DNA of 64,000 nucleotides, from NCBI RefSeq assembly GCF_020535245.1, contig NZ_CP084910.1, positions 372,001 to 436,000 of the forward strand, in the 5' to 3' direction. Position numbers and translations under genes: made by a program. Origin of the DNA: Asticcacaulis sp. AND118 (GTDB taxonomy: Bacteria > Pseudomonadota > Alphaproteobacteria > Caulobacterales > Caulobacteraceae). The notes under the pieces were generated by a model. It made no database searches, was not told the DNA's origin, and was given only the letters and a program-made list of their open reading frames with translations. Positions 53,919 through 62,648 of the stretch are shown here, one piece after another. The stretch's first letter is position 1. The number at the start of each line of letters is the position of its first letter.

Positions 53919-56846
53919 GTGAGTCCTGAGTTTCCCGACATCGCCGATCAGACGCCGTCCGTTGACACGGACGCCCCCCTGCGCGTGCATCTGCCGGCGC
54001 AGGGCTTCGCGCTGCTGCCGTCGAGCGGTGCCTTCAGCGACGGGCACGTGTCGCGGCGTATCGGGGCGCCCGAAGCGCGTGAAGCCTGGGGTCGTGAGCC
54101 GCTGCTGATCGTCAATGCGCCGCTGATCCGTCAGCGCCTGTTTGGACAGCGCGCTTTCCGCGAAGCCAAGCATTTCGATCTTCTGGAGCTGTTTGCCTTT
54201 GTGCGTCCGGCGCGATTTGCCGCCCCATCGGTGGCCGGCATGGCGCTGGCGATGGGCTATGGCGAGCCCGAAGGCGCCGAGGCGCAGGCCGCCGTCGTCT
54301 ATCAGGTGGCGCTGGCGCTGGGCCGCGAACTGTCCGACGCGCCGCTGGCCTTTCGTCTGATGGCCAAGGCCTCGCTCGATTTCATGAAGCGGCAGGGCTG
54401 GGCCTGGGGACCATTCGTCGAGGCGGCGCTGGATCAGAAACCGGTTCCCGAAGGCTATGTCGCCCCGCCGCCGCTGGAGGTGTGGTCGCTGCTCGAAGAG
54501 TGGGAGGAGCAGGCCCCCGCCGGCGATGCGCGTCAGGTCAGCCTGAGCGAGGACGAGGTGCTCAAGGGCTTGAAGGACAATCTCAACCGCGCGGGTCTTC
54601 AGGAAGGGCGTCCGGAGCAACAGACCTTCGCCCTCAGAACGCGGGAAATGTTCGCGCCGAAATGGGCCAGCGAACAGCCCAACATGCTGCTGCTCGAAGC
54701 CGGGACCGGCACGGGAAAGACGCTCGGCTATCTGTCGCCCGCGCGGCAATGGGCCGAAAAAGCGCAGGGCCGCGTCTGGGTTTCGACCTATACCAAGGCC
54801 CTGCAAAAACAGATATATAACGATACGCGCGCCCTGTTCGACAGCGAGGGTGAGCGCGAAAACAAGGTCGCCATCCGCAAGGGGCGCGAAAACTATCTGT
54901 GCCTGCTGAACTGGCAGGAGCGGCTGGCCCCCCTGACGCAGGGGCCGGGTGAGGCGATTATTGCGGCGCTGGTGGCGCGCTGGATCGTCTACAGCCGCGA
55001 CGGCGATATTGTCGGCGGGGACTTTCCCACCTGGCTGCCGTCGCTTCTGCCGGCGGGTTCGGCGGCGGCCATGTTCGGCGCGCTCAACCCGGCCCATCTG
55101 GTCGACCGGCGCGGCGAGTGCATCTACAGTGCCTGCGCCCACTACCGGACCTGCTTCGTCGAAAAGTCGATCCGCAAGGCCAAGTCGGCGCAAATCATCA
55201 TCGCCAATCATGCGCTGGTCATGGCGCAGGCCGCCTACGACGTGCGCGAAGCGTCGAAGGCCGAGCAGGGAGCCCCGACGGTCGAGCCGGAAACGCCGGG
55301 CCTGTCGCGGCTGGTTTTCGACGAAGGCCACCATGTGTTTGAGGCCGCCGACGGGGCTTTTTCCTCGGAACTGTCGGGCTTCGAGGCCTATGAGCTGCGC
55401 CGCTGGATACGCGGCAATGAAGGGCGCGGGCGGCGCTCGCGCGGGCTGGAGCAGCGTCTGGGCGACCTGCTGGCGACGCGTGAAGTGGCGCAGAACGCCC
55501 TGAAGGACCTGATCCGCGCCGCGCACCTGCTGCCCTCCGAGGGCTGGTCGCAGCGCCTGACCACGCGCACCCAGTCGGGCGAGATGATGGCCCCGGTCGG
55601 GCCGGTCGAGGCTCTGCTGGCCGCCGCGCTGAAACAGATCGAGGTGCGCGGGCAGGAGAGCACGGCCCGAAGCCGCTATCGCCCCGAAGCCGACAATGCC
55701 GAATGCGAGGCGCATCCCTGCCTGCCCGAAGTCGCCGAAGCGGCCTCGCTGGCGGCAAGGGCGCTGCAATCGATCGAAGCGCCGCTGCTGGCGCTGGTGC
55801 GCGCTATTGAAGATATTCTGACCGGCGAGGAAGAGATCGATCTGGCCGAACGCACGCGGCTGGACGGGGCCTTGCGCGGGCTGGAGCGGCGCGCGCGTAT
55901 GACGCTCCCGGCGTGGCGCAGCCTGTTGCAGCAACTGGCCTATGCCGAAGACGAAGACCCGACACAGCCCTCGCCCTATGTCGACTGGTTCGCCACCATC
56001 ACACACGGCGGGCGTCTGGTCGATGTCGGCCTGCACCGCCACTTCGTCGATCCGTCCGTGCCGCTGGCCGACTATGTGCTGAAACCGGCGCATGGGGTGC
56101 TGATGGCCTCGGCGACCTTGTCGGACAAGGCATTGGCGGAACAACCTGCCGAAGACCCGTTCTCGCTGGCCAGGCAGCGCACCGGGGCGGCGCATCTGTC
56201 GATGGGGGCCAAGACCCTGCGCATCGCCTCGCCCTTCGATTACGAAGCGCAGGCGCGGCTGTTCGTCGTCACCGACGTGCCGCGCGACGACCCGCGCGCC
56301 GTGGCCACGGCCATGAAGGCGCTGTTCCTGTCCGCCGGAGGCGGGGGGCTGGGGCTTTTCACCGCCATCCGCCGTCTCAAGGCCGTCTATGAGCAGCTTT
56401 ACCGGCCCTTGGGCGAGGCGGGGATTTCGCTCTATGCCCAGCACGTCGATCCGCTCGACGTATCGGACCTGATCAGTGTATTCCGTTCCGAGCGCCATTC
56501 GTGCCTGCTGGGGACCGACGCCGTGCGCGACGGGGTGGACGTGCCGGGGCAGGCCCTGCGGCTGATCGCCTTCGACCGCATTCCGTGGCCGCGCCCGGAC
56601 GCCCTGCACAAGGCGCGACGCGCGCATTTCGGGGCCAAGCTGTATGACGACGCGCTGGTGCGTGCCAAGCTGGCTCAGGCCTTCGGGCGACTGATCCGCC
56701 GGGCCGACGACCGGGGCGTGTTCGTGATGCTCGACTCCGCCGCTCCGACACGGCTGTTCGCCTCATTGCCGGACGGGGTGGTGTTGCAGCGCTGCACGCT
56801 GGCCGAGGCGGTGACGGCGATCGAGGGGTTTCTGCCGCGGGAGTAG
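53919..56846 (+). CDS. DinG/YoaA-type ATP-dependent DNA helicase
   Basis: About 975 residues, superfamily 2 XPD-like helicase. Walker A is EAGTGTGKTLGY (about 263), the four iron-sulphur Cys are in NYLCLL (about 327) and GECIYSACAHYRTC (about 400-413), motif II is VFDEGHH (about 467), and motif VI QAFGRLIRRADD (near 922). The N-terminal 220 residues are extra and not recognised. It unwinds 5'-tailed DNA in damage tolerance. GTG 53919 is chosen because the frame upstream (to 53814) is repeat; the true start is uncertain. Confidence 0.93.
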   Translation: MSPEFPDIADQTPSVDTDAPLRVHLPAQGFALLPSSGAFSDGHVSRRIGAPEAREAWGREPLLIVNAPLIRQRLFGQRAFREAKHFDLLELFAFVRPARFAAPSVAGMALAMGYGEPEGAEAQAAVVYQVALALGRELSDAPLAFRLMAKASLDFMKRQGWAWGPFVEAALDQKPVPEGYVAPPPLEVWSLLEEWEEQAPAGDARQVSLSEDEVLKGLKDNLNRAGLQEGRPEQQTFALRTREMFAPKWASEQPNMLLLEAGTGTGKTLGYLSPARQWAEKAQGRVWVSTYTKALQKQIYNDTRALFDSEGERENKVAIRKGRENYLCLLNWQERLAPLTQGPGEAIIAALVARWIVYSRDGDIVGGDFPTWLPSLLPAGSAAAMFGALNPAHLVDRRGECIYSACAHYRTCFVEKSIRKAKSAQIIIANHALVMAQAAYDVREASKAEQGAPTVEPETPGLSRLVFDEGHHVFEAADGAFSSELSGFEAYELRRWIRGNEGRGRRSRGLEQRLGDLLATREVAQNALKDLIRAAHLLPSEGWSQRLTTRTQSGEMMAPVGPVEALLAAALKQIEVRGQESTARSRYRPEADNAECEAHPCLPEVAEAASLAARALQSIEAPLLALVRAIEDILTGEEEIDLAERTRLDGALRGLERRARMTLPAWRSLLQQLAYAEDEDPTQPSPYVDWFATITHGGRLVDVGLHRHFVDPSVPLADYVLKPAHGVLMASATLSDKALAEQPAEDPFSLARQRTGAAHLSMGAKTLRIASPFDYEAQARLFVVTDVPRDDPRAVATAMKALFLSAGGGGLGLFTAIRRLKAVYEQLYRPLGEAGISLYAQHVDPLDVSDLISVFRSERHSCLLGTDAVRDGVDVPGQALRLIAFDRIPWPRPDALHKARRAHFGAKLYDDALVRAKLAQAFGRLIRRADDRGVFVMLDSAAPTRLFASLPDGVVLQRCTLAEAVTAIEGFLPRE

Positions 56847-56852
56847 GGGGTA

Positions 56853-57012
56853 AGAAAGATACCCCACCACCACATCTCGCCGCCTTTGGCGGGCGCGTGC
56901 GGTCCCCCTCCCCGGCATAGCCGGGGAGGTATAGGTTCGCCTGACATCATACCTCCCCAACTTGTTGGTGAGGGGGACCATGAGTGAGGCGAAGAGTGGT
57001 GGGGTTTCTTGA
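56853..57012. repeat. Two type A half elements in inverted order
   Basis: A right half (56853-56935: AAAGATACCCCACCACCACA, CTCCCCGGC/GCCGGGGAG, GTATAG) is followed after about 9 bp by a left half (56945-57012: ATCATACCTCCCCAAC, GAGGGGGACC, GTGGTGGGGTTTCTT). This back-to-back order could arise if two elements recombined or a central part was excised. Confidence 0.7.
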
Positions 57013-57087
57013 GTCACACACTGCATTGACCCCCCGTCCGTCACGGCCTAAGAGTGCGCGCGAAATCGCCGTGCAGAGTAGCCTGAC

Positions 57088-58761
57088 ATGATGCTGAAAA
57101 ATCCCGCCAGCAAGTATCGCCCCTTCGTCTTCCCGTACGACATGTCCGACCGGACCTGGCCGTCGAAGACCATCGACAAGGCGCCACGCTGGCTATCGAC
57201 GGACCTGCGCGACGGCAATCAGGCGCTGGCCGACCCGATGGATGTCGAAAAGAAGATGCGCTTCTGGAAGACGTTGATGCAGATCGGCGTCAAGGAGGTC
57301 GAGGTCGGCTTCCCCTCCGCGTCGCAGATCGAGTTCGATTTCGTGCGCAAGCTGATCGAGGAAGATCACATCCCCGACGACGTGACGATTCAGGTGCTGG
57401 TGCAGGCGCGCGAAGACCTGATCCTGCGCACCTTCGAGTCGCTCAAGGGTGCGAAGAAGGCCTGCATCCACTTCTATAACGCCACCTCGCCGCTGTTCCG
57501 CCGCGTGGTGTTCGGGCTGGAAAAGGCCGATGTGCTGGCGCTGGCCGTAAAGGCCGCCGGCATCATCAAGGCCGAAGCGGCGAAAGCCCCTGAGACCGAG
57601 TGGTCGTTCGAATATTCGCCGGAGACCTTCTCGGCCACCGAGCCCGACTTTGCGGTAGAGGTCTGCGAGCGCGTGATGGACGTGTGGGAGGCATCGCCGG
57701 AAAAGCCGGTCATCCTCAACCTGCCGGCCACGGTCGAGGTGTCGTCGCCCAACATCTATGCCGACCAGATCGAATGGTTCTGCCGCCAACTGACGCGTCG
57801 GGATTCGGCCATCATCTCGCTTCATCCGCACAATGACCGGGGCACCGGCATCGCGGCGGCGGAACTGGGGATTCTGGCCGGGGCCGACCGCATCGAAGGC
57901 TGTCTGTTCGGCAATGGCGAGCGCACCGGCAATGTCGATCTGGTGACGCTGGCGCTCAACATGTATACGCAGGGCGTCAGCCCCGACCTCGATTTCTCCG
58001 ACATGCGCTCGGTGGTCAATACGGTCATCCACTGCAACAATATCCCGGTCCATCCGCGCCACCCCTATGCCGGCGAACTGGTCTTCACGGCCTTTTCCGG
58101 TTCGCATCAGGACGCGATCAAAAAGGGCTTTGCGGTGCATGAGCAGCGCAATGACGATGTCTGGGACATGCCCTACCTGCCGATCGATCCGGCGGACCTC
58201 GGCGAAAACTATGAGGCGGTCATCCGCGTCAATTCTCAGTCGGGCAAGGGCGGCATCGCCTGGATTCTGGAGCAGGACAAGGGGCTGAAACTGCCGCGCC
58301 GTCTGCAGGTCGATTTTTCGCGCAAGGTGCAGGAAATCGCCGACGCCACCGGTAAGGAGATGCAGGCCGCCGACATCTGGCACGCCTTCGAAGACGCCTA
58401 TTTTCTCAAAGGCACGCCGAAATACGAACTGGTCGAATATATCGACTCCGGGGCGCGCCGTGCGGGCGTCGATCGCCTGTTCGCCGGGCGCATCACCCAT
58501 GACGGGATTGAAACCCCGGTGACCGGGCGGGGCAACGGCCTGATGGCCGCCGCCGTCGATGCGCTCAATGCCGCCTATGCGCTGGGGATCGAGGTGTTGG
58601 ATTATCACGAGCACGCCCTGAGCCGCGGCACCGACGCCAAGGCTGTGGCCTATGTCGAATGCCGCACGCCCGACGATCGCAAGGTCTTCGGCGTCGGCAT
58701 GGATGTCGATAGCGCCACGGCATCGGTCAAGGCGATCCTGTCGGCAGCGAATGCCTTGTAA
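57088..58761 (+). CDS. leuA: 2-isopropylmalate synthase
   Basis: First enzyme of leucine synthesis, joining acetyl-CoA and 2-ketoisovalerate. 557 residues of the LeuA type 2 form. [15 protein letters not shown] near residue 35 and the metal-binding HxH in [11 protein letters not shown] near 249 define the DRE-TIM barrel; the C-terminal regulatory LeuA_dimer domain (about 435-555) binds leucine. It stands alone; leuBCD are not here. No attenuator-like leader was recognised upstream, only repeats. Confidence 0.97.
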   Translation: MMLKNPASKYRPFVFPYDMSDRTWPSKTIDKAPRWLSTDLRDGNQALADPMDVEKKMRFWKTLMQIGVKEVEVGFPSASQIEFDFVRKLIEEDHIPDDVTIQVLVQAREDLILRTFESLKGAKKACIHFYNATSPLFRRVVFGLEKADVLALAVKAAGIIKAEAAKAPETEWSFEYSPETFSATEPDFAVEVCERVMDVWEASPEKPVILNLPATVEVSSPNIYADQIEWFCRQLTRRDSAIISLHPHNDRGTGIAAAELGILAGADRIEGCLFGNGERTGNVDLVTLALNMYTQGVSPDLDFSDMRSVVNTVIHCNNIPVHPRHPYAGELVFTAFSGSHQDAIKKGFAVHEQRNDDVWDMPYLPIDPADLGENYEAVIRVNSQSGKGGIAWILEQDKGLKLPRRLQVDFSRKVQEIADATGKEMQAADIWHAFEDAYFLKGTPKYELVEYIDSGARRAGVDRLFAGRITHDGIETPVTGRGNGLMAAAVDALNAAYALGIEVLDYHEHALSRGTDAKAVAYVECRTPDDRKVFGVGMDVDSATASVKAILSAANAL

Positions 58762-58799
58762 AAGCCGGTAAGGCTAGTAAGTTTAGGTTAACAGGTAAG

Positions 58800-58904
58800 A
58801 CCCCCTCTCCCTTAAGGGAGAGGGTGGCCCGCGAGGGCCGGGTGAGGGGGCTGTCCCGCGCCGGTTTCCCCCTCACCCCAGCCCTCTCCCTCAAGGGAGA
58901 GGGG
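58800..58904. repeat. Type C repeat
   Basis: CCCTCTCCCTTAAGGGAGAGGG and CCCTCTCCCTCAAGGGAGAGGG ends, with inner GGTGGCCCGCGAGGGCCGGG and the pair GGGTGAGGGGG / CCCCCTCACCCC. It fills the gap between leuA and the DUF2125 gene. Confidence 0.75.
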
Positions 58905-58920
58905 GTTGAACGGAGCCCTC

Positions 58921-59973
58921 ATGGCCGAAAATCAGGTTGACGTTGCCAAACCGAAAAAGAAGCATTCGCGGCTGGGTCTGTTCCTGCCGATCGGATTGTT
59001 CCTGATCGTGGCGCTGGGGTGGAGCGGCTACTGGGTCTTCACCGCGCATCAGATCGAGACGCGTCTGGCCGAACAGACCCAGGTTTTGACCGGCAAGGGC
59101 TATAAGGTCGCTCATGCGCCGTTTTCGGTGCAGGGCTATCCCTTCCGCATGTTCATCGAACTGAAGGACGTGCAACTGATCGCGCCCAATGGCAAGGGTC
59201 TGTCCGTGCCGGCGCTGGAAGCCGAAGCCTCGGCCTTTGCCCTCGACAAATGGATGTTCGTCGCCACCGACGGCCTGACGCTTTATCGCGGCCGGGCGGG
59301 CGATCAGACCGAACTGGGGCAGGTGGCCGTGACCGGCGATGCCCTGCGCGTCAGCGTTTCGGGCTGGACCCAGCCGCTGCAAACCATCGGCCTCGAAGGG
59401 CTGAACGCCACCTTCACGCCGTCGAAGCCGGAATATCCCTTCGTCCTGCAAACCGCCCAGCGCCTTGAGGCGCGCGTCACGCCCACTAAGGATGGCGTCG
59501 ATACGGTCGATTTCATCTGGCGCGCATCGGGCGCTCAGGCCCATCCGCAGAGCCTGCTGGGGCGTCTGGGGCAGGGCAAGAATTTCGACATGGCCTTCCA
59601 AGGTCAGATGGCGCAGGCCTCCAAATTCCGCGGCGACCTGAACGGCTGGCGCGAGACCGGCGGCGCCCTGCGTCAGGTGCAGGCCTCGCTGCATGTGGGT
59701 GAGCTTGAGGTCTTCGGACGCTCCGAGGCCCTGCTGCTCGACCCCAATCTGGCGCTCAGCGGCCCGCTCGGGCTGGAGGTCAAGGGTTCGGGTGATCCGT
59801 TCGCCTTCCTGCTCGGGGCCGGGCTGATCTCGCCGGAATACGAGCCGCTGGCGCGCGCCTTTGTCGGCACCACCATGACGGCCGATAAGCCGGTGAAACT
59901 CGACTTCGTTTTCCGCGACGGCGGGGCCTATGTCGGGCCGTTGCGGGTTTCGGCGGCTCCCGTTATCCGCTAA
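58921..59973 (+). CDS. DUF2125 family protein
   Basis: About 350 residues with one N-terminal membrane helix (LGLFLPIGLFLIVALGWSGY, about 18-37) and a large periplasmic domain rich in beta strands, typical of DUF2125, an alphaproteobacterial family of unknown role that may be AsmA-like. It contains FSVQGYPFRMFIELKDVQL and LRVSVSGWTQPLQTIGLEG. ATG 58921 follows ACGGAG; the frame upstream is repeat. Confidence 0.85.
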   Translation: MAENQVDVAKPKKKHSRLGLFLPIGLFLIVALGWSGYWVFTAHQIETRLAEQTQVLTGKGYKVAHAPFSVQGYPFRMFIELKDVQLIAPNGKGLSVPALEAEASAFALDKWMFVATDGLTLYRGRAGDQTELGQVAVTGDALRVSVSGWTQPLQTIGLEGLNATFTPSKPEYPFVLQTAQRLEARVTPTKDGVDTVDFIWRASGAQAHPQSLLGRLGQGKNFDMAFQGQMAQASKFRGDLNGWRETGGALRQVQASLHVGELEVFGRSEALLLDPNLALSGPLGLEVKGSGDPFAFLLGAGLISPEYEPLARAFVGTTMTADKPVKLDFVFRDGGAYVGPLRVSAAPVIR

Positions 59974-59975
59974 CT

Positions 59976-60078
59976 AGAGCGAGATGATTTAAAGTGGAAA
60001 CATCATCTCGCTCTCAGTTTTTGAGTGGTCGCGAAATTTTTCCGAAAAGTGGTGCCCACTTTATCGGATTGCGCTCTA
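59976..60078. repeat. Compound type D palindrome
   Basis: Two hairpins: AGAGCGAGATGATTT...ACATCATCTCGCTCT, then GGTCGCGAAATTTTTCCGAA, AAGTGGTGCCCACTTT and ATCGGATTGCGCTCT. The final GCGCTCT can also pair with the first AGAGCG. The rest of the 262-bp gap holds AT-rich promoter-like DNA before the chorismate mutase gene. Confidence 0.72.
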
Positions 60079-60235
60079 AAGAACCGATTGCGTGACGGAT
60101 ATTGTAAAATCACGCGTTTTGTACTGTAATTGAGGGAACTACACTTTCGTTTCTTGCGAAACGAATATGTGCCCTGTGTATAGTTTAGTAAAAGCCCGAC
60201 CGGCCTGGCCGGGACAGAGGTAATGGAGACCGAGC

Positions 60236-61072
60236 TTGGCCCTCAATGTCCGCGAGCAGACCCCCCAGTCTCAGCCAGAGTCGTTAAACGACCTGCGGCT
60301 CCGGATCGACGCGCTCGATGCCGAACTCCTGCGCCTCATCGATGAGCGCTCGGCCCTGGCGCGCGACATCGCCGCCGCAAAGACGCGCGAAGGCGGCGAT
60401 GCCTCGGCTTCCCTGCTGCGCCCCGACCGCGAAGCCATGCTGCTGCGCAAGCTGACGGGCAAGACGCGCGCGGCGGCCTCCGATGCCGCTATCGTGGCCA
60501 TCTGGCGCGAATTGATCTCGGAATCGCTGCGCATTCAGGGTGAAGGTCATGATGGTCTTCACCTTAATTTTTGGGCGGGAGAGGCTTCGGCCAATCTGCT
60601 CAAATGGAGCCGCGAACGCTTTGGGGCCGCCCCCGCTGAGGCGGGACTGGCCGAACCGGTGCAGGTCATCGCCGCCGCCCGCGATCCGCGCCATATCGGC
60701 ATACTCAGCCTCGACGCCCGCGCCGGGGCGTGGTGGGCGCGGCTTCTGGCCGAACCCTCTGTGCGCGTCATCTGCGCCCTGCCGGAACGCACGCCGGAAC
60801 GTCCGAGGGGGTTCGCCATCGCCGCGCTGAAACCCGAACCCACCGGCGACGATGTCAGCTATTGGGTGAGCGACAGCCGTCTGTCTGAGGCGGGGCTGAC
60901 TGAACTTCTGGGACAGCGCGGTCTTGCCGCCGAATGGCTGTGTTCGACCGGCGGCATGAAGCTCTTCGGTCTGTCCGGTTTCGTGCAGGAAAACGACAGC
61001 CGTCTCGATCCCAAGGCCGACAAGGCGCTGGGCAGCCTGTCCGGGATTATCGGCACCTCGCCGCGGATTTAA
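60236..61072 (+). CDS. Chorismate mutase with an extra C-terminal domain
   Basis: 278 residues. The first 100 form an AroQ-type chorismate mutase (LNDLRLRIDALDAELLRLID, ERSALARDIAAAK, RPDREAMLLRKL), converting chorismate to prephenate. The next 170 residues are an extra domain (QVIAAARDPRHIGILSLDAR, WWARLLAEPSVRVICALPE) that recalls a degenerate prephenate-dehydratase-like binding fold found in alphaproteobacterial homologues; this is inference. It starts at TTG with GGAG 7 bases before. hisC follows, and pheA is at 11661. Confidence 0.9.
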   Translation: MALNVREQTPQSQPESLNDLRLRIDALDAELLRLIDERSALARDIAAAKTREGGDASASLLRPDREAMLLRKLTGKTRAAASDAAIVAIWRELISESLRIQGEGHDGLHLNFWAGEASANLLKWSRERFGAAPAEAGLAEPVQVIAAARDPRHIGILSLDARAGAWWARLLAEPSVRVICALPERTPERPRGFAIAALKPEPTGDDVSYWVSDSRLSEAGLTELLGQRGLAAEWLCSTGGMKLFGLSGFVQENDSRLDPKADKALGSLSGIIGTSPRI

Positions 61073-61077
61073 CTTTT

Positions 61078-61191
61078 CATCCTCCCCTGTAGCGAAGCGT
61101 ACGGGGGAGATGTCGCCGCGAAGTCGTCGACGGAGGGGCATTTCCCCCATCACCCGGCCTTTCGGGCACCCTCTCCTCGTGGGGCGAGGGA
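61078..61191. repeat. Type B fragment joined to a type C half
   Basis: CATCCTCCCCTGTAGCGAAG, CGGGGGAGATG and GACGGAGGGGCA belong to type B; the following CCCCCATCACCCGGCC, GGGCACCCTCTCC and GGGGCGAGGG belong to type C. It lies between chorismate mutase and hisC. Confidence 0.6.
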
Positions 61192-61272
61192 TTTGGTGAA
61201 AGCGTCGCATTGAAGAGCGATCTCTGAACTGCTAACAGCGCACCCATAAGACCACACGTGCAGGACATCCCG

Positions 61273-62376
61273 ATGGATACCGTTTCGCCGCCCGCCTCCC
61301 AGCCCGAACCCAAAGCCGGTATCTGGGACATCGCCGCCTATGTCGGCGGCAAGTCGAAGATCGAGGGCGTGGCCGAGCCGGTCAAGCTGTCGTCCAATGA
61401 GAACGCGCTGGGCACTTCGTCCAAGGCCGTCGCCGCCTTCGAAGAGGCCCGTGCCAAGCTGTTCCGCTATCCCGACGGTCACGCCACCCCTCTGCGTGAG
61501 GCGGTCGCCGCCTATCACGGCCTCGAACCCGGCCGCCTGATCTTCGGCAATGGTTCCGATGAGGTCTTCGGCGTCCTCAATCAGGCCTGGCTGGAAGCCG
61601 GCGATAATATCGTGACTGGCGAGCACGGCTTCCTCGCCTACCGCATCAGCGCCGAAGCCTGTCAGGCCGAGGTGCGTCTGGCCCCGGAGCCGGCCCAGCG
61701 CGTCGAGATCGAGCGCCTGCTGGCGCTTGTCGATGCGCGGACCAAGATCGTCTACATTTCCAACCCGGCCAATCCGACCGGCACCTGGAACACCCCCGAA
61801 GAACTGGCCGATCTGCGCAGCCGCTTGCCCGCGCATATCCTGCTGGTCGTCGACGAGGCCTATGCCGAATTCGCCGATGAACCGACCTATCAGAGCGCCT
61901 TCGGTCTGGCGCGCGGGCACGATAACATCATCGTCACGCGCACCTTTTCCAAGATTCACGGTCTGGCCGGGCTGCGCGTCGGGTTCGGCTATGCCCCGGC
62001 GCGGGTGATCGAGGCGCTGGAGCGCATTCGCATGCCGTTCAACGTCAATCTGCCGGCGCAATATGCCGCCGTGGCTTCGCTGGGCGATCAGGTGCACCTC
62101 GATGCCTCGCGGGCGCAGGTCCTGCAATGGCGGCCGCGTTTCTATCAGGCGGTGCGGGCGCTGGGCTATCGCATCGACCGGAGCCAGGGCAATTTCGTGT
62201 TGATCCATTTTGCCGATGAAGCTCAGGCCGTGCGCGCCAATGCGCACCTGATGCAAAAGGGCTTTATCGTGCGTCATGTCGCGAATTATGGCTTGCCGCA
62301 GTGCCTGCGCGTGACGATCGGCAAGGACCACGAGAACGAAGGCTTCCTGGCGGCGCTGGGCGAGTTCGAGGGATAG
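61273..62376 (+). CDS. hisC: Histidinol-phosphate aminotransferase
   Basis: About 367 residues, PLP-dependent fold I. The Schiff-base Lys is in RTFSKIHGLAGLRVGFG (about 220), and SNPANPTGTWN (about 163) and VDEAYAEFAD are typical of HisC. Position after chorismate mutase matches the alphaproteobacterial hisC2-tyrA arrangement, in which the enzyme also transaminates aromatic 2-oxo acids; tyrA, however, is not present here. ATG 61273 is preferred over GTG 61258. Confidence 0.95.
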   Translation: MDTVSPPASQPEPKAGIWDIAAYVGGKSKIEGVAEPVKLSSNENALGTSSKAVAAFEEARAKLFRYPDGHATPLREAVAAYHGLEPGRLIFGNGSDEVFGVLNQAWLEAGDNIVTGEHGFLAYRISAEACQAEVRLAPEPAQRVEIERLLALVDARTKIVYISNPANPTGTWNTPEELADLRSRLPAHILLVVDEAYAEFADEPTYQSAFGLARGHDNIIVTRTFSKIHGLAGLRVGFGYAPARVIEALERIRMPFNVNLPAQYAAVASLGDQVHLDASRAQVLQWRPRFYQAVRALGYRIDRSQGNFVLIHFADEAQAVRANAHLMQKGFIVRHVANYGLPQCLRVTIGKDHENEGFLAALGEFEG

Positions 62377-62379
62377 AAA

Positions 62380-62560
62380 ATCATACCTCCCTGGCTATGC
62401 CGGGGAGGGGGGACCGCGCCCGAAGGGCGGGGTGGTGGGGTGTCTTGCGATATACCCACCTGCTCAGTTTTCTGAATTCAGTAAGAACCCCCACCACCAC
62501 ATCTCACTCACTACGTTCGTTCCTGCGGTCCCCCTCCCCAACAAGTTGGGGAGGTATAGA
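62380..62560. repeat. Type A repeat, complete without a gene
   Basis: ATCATACCTCCCTGGC at the left and GGGGAGGTATAGAT at the right, starting 3 bp after the hisC stop. The core TCTTGCGATATACCC...CTGAATTCAGTAAGAA matches the 17016 and 25756 copies. Stems: CTCCCTGGC/GCCGGGGAG, CTCCCCAAC/GTTGGGGAG, inner CGCCC/GGGCG at the left. Confidence 0.8.
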
Positions 62561-62648
62561 TACGGTGGTGCGACAAATAATCCCTTTCAGGGGCGGGGCG
62601 CGCTGACTATATTCGCCGCTTGCGCCCACTCTGTGTTATCGTTTGCCC

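Noticed and set aside
53886-56627. Minus-strand open frame of 913 codons opposite the DinG-like gene
   Set aside because: Antisense shadow of a gene with clear helicase motifs; no homology-like features of its own.
11374-62560. Possible CRISPR array from the many palindromic repeats
   Set aside because: Copies are dispersed, intergenic, variable in stem sequence and not regularly spaced; no cas genes are present.
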